NCBI RefSeq assembly: GCF_039769985.1
Contig: NZ_JBDNCH010000002.1
Coordinates: forward strand, 2,976,001 to 3,040,000
Length of the DNA stretch: 64,000 nucleotides
Reading direction: 5' to 3'
Source of the DNA: Ponticoccus litoralis
Lineage (GTDB): Bacteria > Pseudomonadota > Alphaproteobacteria > Rhodobacterales > Rhodobacteraceae
Shown here one piece after another: positions 54,904 through 62,319 of this stretch. The notes under the pieces are model-generated. The model did not search any database and was not told where the DNA came from. It saw only the letters and a program-made list of their open reading frames with translations. Both the position numbers and the translations under genes were made by a program. Position 1 is the first letter of the stretch. Each line of letters starts with the position of its first letter.

Positions 54904-56345
54904 TGCTCTGGACGGCGCAGGAGGCGGCTGCGGCCACCGGTGGCAGGGTTGCCGGCGACTGGCAGGCGCGGGGCGTGTCGATCGACACGCGCACGATTGC
55001 GAAGGGCGATCTCTTCGTCGCCCTGAAGGCGGCGCGCGACGGGCATGACTTTGTCGCGCAGGCGCTGGAAAACGGCGCGGCGGCGGCGCTGGTGTCCCGG
55101 GTTCCCGAGGGCGTCGACCCCGGAAAATGCCTTGTGGTCAGGGATGTGCAGGCCGGTCTTGAGGCCTTGGGTCAGGCGGCGCGGGAGCGGTTCCAGGGCC
55201 GTGTGGTCGCCGTCACCGGCTCGGTCGGCAAAACCTCGACCAAGGAGATGCTGCGCAGGGTTCTGGGCGAACAGGGCAGCGTGCATGCCGCCGAGAAGAG
55301 CTATAACAACCACTGGGGTGTGCCGCTGACGCTGGCGCGGATGCCCGCGGACGCGGATTTCGCCGTCATCGAGATCGGCATGAACCACCCCGGAGAGATC
55401 GCGCCGCTGGCCCGCATGGCGCGGTCGCATGTGGCCCTGGTGACCATCGTCGCGCCCGCGCATCTTGCTGCCTTCGACAACCTCGAGGGGATCGCGCGCG
55501 AGAAGGCGGCGATCTTCGAAGGGCTCGAGCCGGGCGGGACGGCGATCTACAACGCCGACCTCGCCGTCAGCCCGATCCTGCGCGCCGGGGCCAAGGCCCA
55601 TGCCAAGCGCGTGCTGTCCTTCGGCGAGAAGCCCGGCGCGCATCACCGCGCGCTCGAGGTCTCGGTTCTGGACAGTTGCACGGTGGTGCAGGCGCGGGCC
55701 TGGCGCTCGCCGATCCTCTACAAGGTCATGGTGCCGGGGCGGCATTTCGCGGTGAACGGGCTGGGCGTGCTGGCGGTGGCCCATGCGCTGGGACTGGACC
55801 GGGCGCGCGCCGTGGCGGCGCTGGCGCAGTGGCACCCGGGTGCCGGGCGGGGCCTGCGCGAGCGCATCCTGCTGGATCCGGTGGACGCGCGGCAGAGCGT
55901 GGAGCTGATCGACGACGCCTATAACGCCAACCCGGCCTCGCTGGGTGCCTCGCTGGAGGTGCTGGCAGCGGCAGAGCCGAAGGACGGGGTGGGGCGCTTT
56001 TCCGAGGGGCGGCGGATCGCCTACCTTGGCGACATGAAGGAACTGGGCAGCGACGAGGTCGCCCTGCATCAGGCGGTGGCGGGGCTGTCCGCCATGGGGC
56101 CCATCGACATCGTGCATTGTGTCGGGCCGCTGATGCGGGCGCTCTGGCTGGCCCTGCCCGAGGGCAAGCGCGGCCACTGGACGGAAACCGCAGAGACGAT
56201 GGCGGGCCGGGTGGCGCGCGATCTGGATGCGGGGGACGTGGTGCTGGCCAAGGGTTCGCTGTCGATGGGCATCGGGCGCGTGGTCGATGCCATCCGGCGG
56301 CTGAGCAAGGCCCCGGCGAGCCCCGAGATCGAACTGGACGTTTAG
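54903..56345 (+). CDS. murF: UDP-MurNAc-tripeptide:D-Ala-D-Ala ligase MurF
   Basis: A complete 480-residue Mur ligase. Seen: VSIDTRTIAKGDLFVALKAA, the P-loop AVTGSVGKTSTKEMLRRVL (about residue 105), SYNNHWGVPLTLARMP, EIGMNHPGEIAPL, and LIDDAYNANPASL. It adds D-Ala-D-Ala to the tripeptide precursor. Its ATG overlaps the murE stop; mraY follows after 9 bases. Confidence 0.96.
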   Translation: MLWTAQEAAAATGGRVAGDWQARGVSIDTRTIAKGDLFVALKAARDGHDFVAQALENGAAAALVSRVPEGVDPGKCLVVRDVQAGLEALGQAARERFQGRVVAVTGSVGKTSTKEMLRRVLGEQGSVHAAEKSYNNHWGVPLTLARMPADADFAVIEIGMNHPGEIAPLARMARSHVALVTIVAPAHLAAFDNLEGIAREKAAIFEGLEPGGTAIYNADLAVSPILRAGAKAHAKRVLSFGEKPGAHHRALEVSVLDSCTVVQARAWRSPILYKVMVPGRHFAVNGLGVLAVAHALGLDRARAVAALAQWHPGAGRGLRERILLDPVDARQSVELIDDAYNANPASLGASLEVLAAAEPKDGVGRFSEGRRIAYLGDMKELGSDEVALHQAVAGLSAMGPIDIVHCVGPLMRALWLALPEGKRGHWTETAETMAGRVARDLDAGDVVLAKGSLSMGIGRVVDAIRRLSKAPASPEIELDV

Positions 56346-56354
56346 GAGCGTGGA

Positions 56355-57437
56355 ATGCTGTACTGGTTGGCCGAACTGAGCGACGGCGGCGATGCCTTCA
56401 ACCTGTTTCGCTACATCACCTTTCGCGCGGGCGGCGCCTTTCTGACGGCGCTGGTCTTCGGCTTCCTCTTCGGGCTGCCGCTGATCAACGTGCTGCGCAA
56501 GCGGCAGGGCAAGGGGCAGCCGATCCGCAGCGACGGGCCCGAGGGGCATTTCGTCAAGGCCGGCACGCCGACCATGGGCGGGCTGCTGATCATCGGCGCG
56601 CTGGTGACCTCGACACTGCTCTGGGCGCGGCTGGACAATGCCTTTGTCTGGATGGTGCTCTTCGTGACCATTGCCTATGCGGCCATCGGCTTTGCCGACG
56701 ATTACGCCAAGGTGTCCAAGCAGAACACCGCCGGGGTCTCCGGCAAGACACGGCTGCTGCTGGGCTTCATCATTGCCGGGATCGCGGGCTTCTGGGCGGC
56801 GCAGTACCACCCGGACGAGCTGACCTACCAGCTGGCCTTGCCGATCTTCAAGAACACGCTCATCAACCTGTCGTTCCTGTTCATCCCCTTCGCGATGATC
56901 GTGATCGTCGGCGCCGCCAACGCGGTGAACCTGACCGACGGGCTGGACGGGCTGGCGATCATGCCGGTGATGATCGCGACCTCGACGCTGGGGATCATCG
57001 CCTATGCGGTGGGCCGCGTCGACTTTACCGAATACCTCGACGTGCACTACGTGCCGGGGACGGGCGAGATCCTGGTCTTCGCGGCGGGCGTGGTCGGCGG
57101 CGGGCTGGGGTTCCTGTGGTACAATGCACCACCCGCGGCGGTCTTCATGGGCGACACCGGATCGCTGGCCCTGGGCGGCGCGCTGGGGGCCATTGCGGTG
57201 GCGACCAAGCACGAGATCGTGCTGGGCATCGTCGGCGGGCTCTTCGTGGTCGAGGCCCTGTCGGTGATCATCCAGGTGCTCTACTTCAAGCGCACCGGCA
57301 AGCGGGTCTTCCTGATGGCGCCGATCCATCACCACTACGAAAAGAAGGGCTGGGCCGAACCGACTATCGTGATCCGCTTCTGGATCATCTCGCTGATCCT
57401 GGCGATCATCGGTCTGGCGACGCTGAAGGTCCGCTGA
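56355..57437 (+). CDS. mraY: Phospho-MurNAc-pentapeptide transferase MraY
   Basis: A complete 360-residue ten-helix membrane enzyme that makes lipid I. Family motifs: GTPTMGGLLIIGAL, IGFADDYAKVSKQNTAGVSG with the aspartate-rich DD site, NAVNLTDGLDGLAIMPVMIA, VFMGDTGSLALGGALG and MAPIHHHYEKKGW. All catalytic residues are present. This is the last gene of the uninterrupted dcw run: after it comes a convergent gene. Confidence 0.97.
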   Translation: MLYWLAELSDGGDAFNLFRYITFRAGGAFLTALVFGFLFGLPLINVLRKRQGKGQPIRSDGPEGHFVKAGTPTMGGLLIIGALVTSTLLWARLDNAFVWMVLFVTIAYAAIGFADDYAKVSKQNTAGVSGKTRLLLGFIIAGIAGFWAAQYHPDELTYQLALPIFKNTLINLSFLFIPFAMIVIVGAANAVNLTDGLDGLAIMPVMIATSTLGIIAYAVGRVDFTEYLDVHYVPGTGEILVFAAGVVGGGLGFLWYNAPPAAVFMGDTGSLALGGALGAIAVATKHEIVLGIVGGLFVVEALSVIIQVLYFKRTGKRVFLMAPIHHHYEKKGWAEPTIVIRFWIISLILAIIGLATLKVR

Positions 57438-57454
57438 AGAAGCGCCGACGGGGT

Positions 57455-57513
57455 GGGGGCTTTGCCCCCGCTCGCTGCGCTCGCTCCCCCAGGATATTTC
57501 CAGACAGAAGAAG
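57455..57513 (+). repeat. Composite intergenic repeat, copy 8a
   Basis: Hairpin GGGGGC-TTT-GCCCCC (57455-57469), linker GCTCGCTGCGCTCGCTC, box AGGATATTTCC-AGACAGAAGAAG (57491-57513). It lies 17 bases after the mraY stop in the sense of mraY and faces copy 8b. Confidence 0.75.
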
Positions 57514-57528
57514 CGGTGTAAGGCCCCT

Positions 57529-57580
57529 CCTTCTTTGGTCCGAAAATACCTCGGAGAGCGCGAGAGGCAGAGCCTCTCGC
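57529..57580 (-). repeat. Composite intergenic repeat, copy 8b
   Basis: Read on the minus strand: hairpin GCGAGAGGC-TCT-GCCTCTCGC (57580-57560), then box GAGGTATTTTC-GGACCAAAGAAGG (57552-57529). It follows the YihY gene stop in that gene's sense. The stem and spacing equal copy 1 at 218-268. Confidence 0.75.
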
Positions 57581-57620
57581 AGGCCCGCGCAGCGGGTCTT
57601 GTCCTGTCTGACCGACGGGG

Positions 57621-58652
57621 TCAGCTGTCCGTGGGGATCGCCTCGGGGGATTTCTCGCGCTGTTCAGGCGCATCCGGCGGCAGGTCGGCCTCGCGGTTGA
57701 CCGCATCCAGCGCGGCGTTGAGTTCCGCGCCGACCAAGAGCACCGTCGCGGAAAGCCAGAGCCAGAGCAGCAGCACCACGACGCCCGTGAGCGTGCCGAA
57801 GGTCTGCTGGTAGTTGCCGAAGTTCTCGACGTAGAGCGAGAAGCCCACGCAGCCGATCACCCAGAGGACGGTCGCCAGAACCGCCCCCGGCACCAGCCAG
57901 CGCCAGCGGGCGCGGTCGCGGTCCGGGGCGTAGCGGTAGAGGATCATCACGCCGACCACCGACAGGCCCAGCATGGCCCCCCAGCGCAGGGCGTCGATGA
58001 TGCGCTGTTCGGTGTCGCCCAGGGGGACGAACTTCATCGCCGTGGGGATCACGATGGTCGCGGCAAATCCCATGGCCACGCCCAGCACAAGGACCACCGT
58101 CAGCAAGAGCTGCGCAAAGGTCTGGCGGATGAAGCCGCGGCTCTCGCGCTTGTCGAAGGCGACGTTGATGCCCTGCATCAGGCTGCCCACCCCGCGCGAG
58201 GCCGACCAGATCGCCAGCGCAAACCCGAGGATCGCGGCAAGGCCCAGCCCCTTTTCGTGGCTGCCCGCCACGCCGCGCGCCTGATCCATCACGATGGTGG
58301 CCGCGTTCTCGGGCATCAGCTGGGCGACGCTTTGCAGTTCTTCCGTCACCGCGTTGGGATCGAACAGCAGCCCCGCCACCGCCATCATCGCGGTGATCGC
58401 CGGGAACAGCGAGAGCAGCCCGTAGAAGGCCACCCCGGCGGCGATCAGGGTGATTCGATCCTCCGCGACCCGCCCCGGCAGCCGCCAGAAGGCGCGGAGC
58501 CAGGCCTTCAGCGGCAGGTTCCGGGGGCCATAGGCGCGGGTCCCGGTCATGTCCCGTGGCGAACGCGTGCGGCGCAGGAATGGGCGGGAGGTTGTGGTCA
58601 TCGGCTCGGGGGGATCTCCCGTTTCGCGGTCGGCAGGGTTTTGCCGGTCCAT
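57621..58652 (-). CDS. YihY/virulence factor BrkB family membrane protein
   Basis: A ~343-residue protein with six membrane helices. Family matches: DRITLIAAGVAFYGLLSLFP, AITAMMAVAGLLFDPNAVTE, GVGSLMQGINVAFDKRESRG, ILYRYAPDRDRARWRWLVPG, GAVLATVLWVIGCVGFSLYV and the GTLTGVVVLLLWLWLSATVL helix. The family was once called ribonuclease BN, but its function is not known. It lies on the opposite strand inside the dcw cluster. Start 58652 (MDRQNPADRE) is uncertain; 58601 (MTTTSRPFLR) is equally possible. Confidence 0.85.
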   Translation of the reverse strand: MDRQNPADRETGDPPEPMTTTSRPFLRRTRSPRDMTGTRAYGPRNLPLKAWLRAFWRLPGRVAEDRITLIAAGVAFYGLLSLFPAITAMMAVAGLLFDPNAVTEELQSVAQLMPENAATIVMDQARGVAGSHEKGLGLAAILGFALAIWSASRGVGSLMQGINVAFDKRESRGFIRQTFAQLLLTVVLVLGVAMGFAATIVIPTAMKFVPLGDTEQRIIDALRWGAMLGLSVVGVMILYRYAPDRDRARWRWLVPGAVLATVLWVIGCVGFSLYVENFGNYQQTFGTLTGVVVLLLWLWLSATVLLVGAELNAALDAVNREADLPPDAPEQREKSPEAIPTDS

Positions 58653-58794
58653 ATGATGCAAGACGCCGCGGGGTAAAGGCCCCGGGCGAGCAAGGGGCGC
58701 GTGCCGGGGCATTTCGGCATCGCCGTCCGCCGGGGCTTTTCAGCATCGCCGTCCCGGGGTAGCTCTGATCGCGAAAGACAGGCGGAGGCATGGC

Positions 58795-60196
58795 ATGATC
58801 CCGGTCAGAGGGTTCGACGGCGCGGTGGTGGCGGTCCTCGGGGCTGGGGCGGTCCGGCCTGTCGGCGGCGCGGGCATTGCGCGCCGGCGGCGCAAGTGTC
58901 CTTGTGTGGGACGACAATCCCGCCGCGCGCGAGGCGGCGGAGGCCGAGGGGTTCGAGGCGCGCAACCTGACCCGCCCCGGCGCCTTCGACGAGGTAGCCT
59001 GCCTCGTGACCTCTCCGGGCATCCCGCACCTCTACCCGGCGCCGAATCCGGTCATCGCCGCCGCGCTGGAGGCCGGGGTGCCGGTGGACAACGATATCGG
59101 CCTGTTCTTCCGGTCGCTGGGCGCGGGCTGGGAGGGCTTCGACCGCCCGCCGCGCGTCGTCGCGATCACCGGGTCGAACGGCAAGTCCACCACCTCGGCG
59201 CTGATCCACCACATCCTGACCGCCTCCGACCGCGAGAGCCAGCTTGCGGGCAATATCGGGCGCGGCGTGCTGGACATCGATCCGCCGGGCGACGGTGGCG
59301 TGGTGGTGCTGGAGCTCTCCTCCTACCAGACCGAACTGGCCCGCGCCCTGACGCCGGACGTGGCGGTCTTCACCAACCTCTCGCCGGATCACCTCGACCG
59401 GCACGGCGGGCCGGGGGGCTACTTCGCCGCCAAGCGGCGGCTCTTTGCAGAGGGCGGGCCGGACCGCGCGGTGATCGGCGTGGACGAGGTCGAGGGGCGC
59501 TTTCTGGCCGGGCAACTCTCGGAGGGGCAGGCCGATGACCGGGTGATCCGGGTGGCCACCGCCAAGCTGTCGGGCCCCGGCTGGATGGTCTTTGCGCGCA
59601 AGGGGTTCCTGTCGGAATGGCGCAAGGGGCGGCAGGTGGGCAGCATCGACCTGCGTGCGGTCGCGGGCCTGCCGGGCACGCACAACCACCAGAACGCCTG
59701 CGCCGCCTATGCCGCCTGCCGCGCTCTGGCGCTGGGGCCGCGCGAGATCGAGACGGCGCTGCACAGCTTCGCCGGTCTGCCGCACCGCAGCCAACGCATC
59801 GCCGAGGTGGGCGGGGTGTCCTACGTGAACGACTCGAAAGCCACCAATGTCGACGCCGCGCTGAAGGCGCTGCTGGCCTTCCCGAAGGTGCGCTGGGTCT
59901 GCGGCGGGCTGATGAAGGAGGGCGGGCTGGACGCGCTGGCCCCGGGTCTGGCGCATGTGTCCAAGGCCTATGTGATCGGTCGCGAGGCCGAGGGCTTCGC
60001 GCTGGGTCTGCCGGGGATCGAGGCCGAGGTCTGCCGCACCATGGAGGTGGCCGTCGCCCGCGCGGCGGCAGAGGCGCAGCCGGGCGAGGTTGTCCTGCTG
60101 GCGCCCGCCGCCGCCAGTTTCGACCAATACGACAACTTCGAGAAACGCGGCGAGGATTTCATCGCGCAGGTGGCGAAGGTGACCGGCGCGGCGTGA
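58795..60196 (+). CDS. murD: UDP-MurNAc-L-alanine:D-glutamate ligase MurD (frame-broken)
   Basis: A ~466-residue Mur ligase. The start region should read VAVLGLGRSGLSAARALRAG, but one G too many in the run 58840-58843 breaks it. Then come SPGIPHLYPAPNPVIAAALE, the P-loop AITGSNGKSTTSALI (about residue 125), VLELSSYQTELA, NLSPDHLDRHG, GLPHRSQRIAEVGGVSYVND and the late SKATNVDAAL. ATG 58795 follows GGCGGAGG. It stands alone: YihY lies before and cydDC after, with no ftsW or murG in the window. Confidence 0.93.
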
Positions 60197-60551
60197 TGCG
60201 GCTGCGCCGCGGGCGCCTCTCGGGCTGCGATGAGCGTGGCGGGGCTCCTGCGCAGCCGGAGAAGGCTACGGAACCGCCAGAGCGCGGCGCGGCGCCCAAG
60301 GCGCCGCAAGCGGGGGCGCGAGCCGTCCGGGCAGCCGTTGTCCCTGCGGAAGGACCGCGCCTGCGCTGCCCCGCGCGCCCCGGTCGCCGCAAAGGCCGCG
60401 CGCGCGGCCTTCGTGCCCCCCTGTGCGCTTTTCACGCGGGCCGGGCGCTCGCCCCCGTGGCCTCGGATGCCTAGGTTCAGACCGGCGGGCGCGGCCTTGC
60501 ACCCGCCGCGATGTCCGGGCGGTCGACGCCCCGCAGACCCGCCGGAGGATC
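60197..60551. other. Intergenic region between murD and cydD
   Basis: 355 GC-rich bases without a recognisable gene. A perfect 20-bp palindrome with half-site AAGGCCGCGC (60392-60411) may end murD transcription. No composite repeat was found. Confidence 0.45.
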
Positions 60552-62234
60552 ATGGCAGACCCCAGCCCTCAGACCGCCCCTGCCGACAGCCGCCGCATGG
60601 CTGACCGGATCCTGCGCCCGGTGGCGCGCATGCTGCGCGGCGCGGGCTGGCTGTCGGTGCTGGCCGGGGCGCTCTGGCCGGTGCAGGCGGCGGTCCTCGC
60701 CTGGGCGGTTTCGGGCTGGGTCGAGGGGCAGGACCCGCTCTCACGGGCCTTGCCCGCCGCGGCGGTCTTCCTTGCCGTGGCCGTCATCCGTGCCGGGCTC
60801 GAACACCGCTCCGGCGCGCTCCTGTTCAAGGCCGCCGACCGCACCATGGCCCGCGAACGCGCCGCGCTGATCCGGCGCGAGGCGCGCGAGCCCTCGGGCA
60901 TCGGCTCCGCCGCCCCGGCCTCTCTGGCGGTGCAGAAGCTGCCGCTGCTGCAACCGTGGATCACGCGCTACCACGTGGCGATGCTGCGGGCGCGGATCCT
61001 TCCGGCGCTGCTGCTGGCGCTGGCCTTCTGGCACTCGTGGCTCGTCGGGTTGACGCTGCTGGTGGCGGGGCCGCTGATCCCGGTCTTCATGGCGCTGGTC
61101 GGCATGGCGGCGGAAGAGGCCTCGCGCCGCCAGATGGCAGAGGTCGGGGACATGAACACCATGCTGATGGAACGGCTTTCGGCGCTGACCGATATCCGGT
61201 TGCTGGGCGCCACGGAGCGCGCCACGCAGGATTTCGCGGCGCGGGCCGAGTCGCTCAGGCAACGCACCATGGCGGTGCTGCGGGTCGCCTTCTTGTCCTC
61301 CACGGTGCTCGAGTTCTTCTCGGCGCTCGGGGTGGCGCTGGTGGCGGTCTTCGTGGGCTTCACCCTGCTGGGCGAGATCACCATCGGCACATGGGGCGCC
61401 CCCCTGACGGTGGGACAGGGGCTGTTCCTGCTGCTGATCGCGCCGGAGTTCTTCCAGCCGCTGCGGGACCTCGCCACGGCATGGCACGACCGCGCGGCGG
61501 GGCAGGCGGTGGTGGCGGAGCTGGAGGCGCTGGACGCCGCGCCGCGCGCCGCGATGCTGGGGCGGGGCGAGGCGGCAGAGCCCTTGCCCGGCCCGCTGTC
61601 GCTGCGCACGGAGGGCGCGGTGGTGGCGCTTGGCGGGGGGCGCGTGGCGCTGCCCGACCTCGCGGTCGAGGCCGGGCAGAGCCTTGCGCTGGTCGGGCCA
61701 AGCGGCAGCGGCAAGTCGACGACGCTGGCGGCGCTGGCGGGGCTGGTGCCGCTGGCCGGGGGCGCGGTGACGGTCTGCGGCAGGCGGCTGGACGCCGGTG
61801 CGGCGGATGGCTGGCGGGCGCGGCTGGCGCTGGTGCCGCAGCGCCCGCATATGCCGGATATGTCGCTGGCGGAGTGGCTGGATCCTCGCGGCACCGGTGC
61901 CGACCCGCGCGCGGCGCTGCGGCTGGCCGAGGCCGAGGCCATCGTCGCGCGCCTGCCAGAGGGCCTTGCGACCCGGCTGGGCGAAAGCGGCGGCGGCGTC
62001 TCGGGGGGCGAAATGCGGCGCCTGATGCTGGCGCGCGCGGCCATGGCCGGGGGCGATCTGGTGCTGGCGGACGAGCCGACGGCGGATCTGGATCCCGATA
62101 CCGCGCGCCGAGTGATCGCGGCGCTGGAACGCATGCGCGCCGGGGGCCGCGCCGTCGTCGTCGCCACGCATGACCCGGCGCTGGCAGTGGCGATGCAGAC
62201 CCGCGTGACGCTGGGCGGGGAGACCGGGGCATGA
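60552..62234 (+). CDS. cydD: ABC exporter subunit CydD
   Basis: A 560-residue ABC half-transporter. Six membrane helices in the first ~330 residues (GWLSVLAGALWPVQAAVLAW, ILPALLLALAFWHSWLVGLT), with the CydD-type EEASRRQMAEVGDMNTMLME, ERLSALTDIRLLGATERATQ loop. The ATPase has Walker A GPSGSGKST (about residue 380), signature VSGGEMRRLMLARA and Walker B LVLADEPTADLDPD. With CydC it exports cysteine and glutathione, needed for cytochrome bd assembly. ATG 60552 follows GGAGGATC. Confidence 0.93.
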   Translation: MADPSPQTAPADSRRMADRILRPVARMLRGAGWLSVLAGALWPVQAAVLAWAVSGWVEGQDPLSRALPAAAVFLAVAVIRAGLEHRSGALLFKAADRTMARERAALIRREAREPSGIGSAAPASLAVQKLPLLQPWITRYHVAMLRARILPALLLALAFWHSWLVGLTLLVAGPLIPVFMALVGMAAEEASRRQMAEVGDMNTMLMERLSALTDIRLLGATERATQDFAARAESLRQRTMAVLRVAFLSSTVLEFFSALGVALVAVFVGFTLLGEITIGTWGAPLTVGQGLFLLLIAPEFFQPLRDLATAWHDRAAGQAVVAELEALDAAPRAAMLGRGEAAEPLPGPLSLRTEGAVVALGGGRVALPDLAVEAGQSLALVGPSGSGKSTTLAALAGLVPLAGGAVTVCGRRLDAGAADGWRARLALVPQRPHMPDMSLAEWLDPRGTGADPRAALRLAEAEAIVARLPEGLATRLGESGGGVSGGEMRRLMLARAAMAGGDLVLADEPTADLDPDTARRVIAALERMRAGGRAVVVATHDPALAVAMQTRVTLGGETGA

Positions 62235-62319
62235 GGCGCGCGCTTCTCCCGGCATGTGCCGCCCGCCACCCGGCCCCCGGTCCCGCGCCGCTGTGGCCTC
62301 TGCGGGCAGGACGGGCGTC

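Noticed and set aside
60197..60551. Possible missing ftsW fragment between murD and cydD
   Set aside because: No frame on either strand encodes membrane helices or FtsW motifs.
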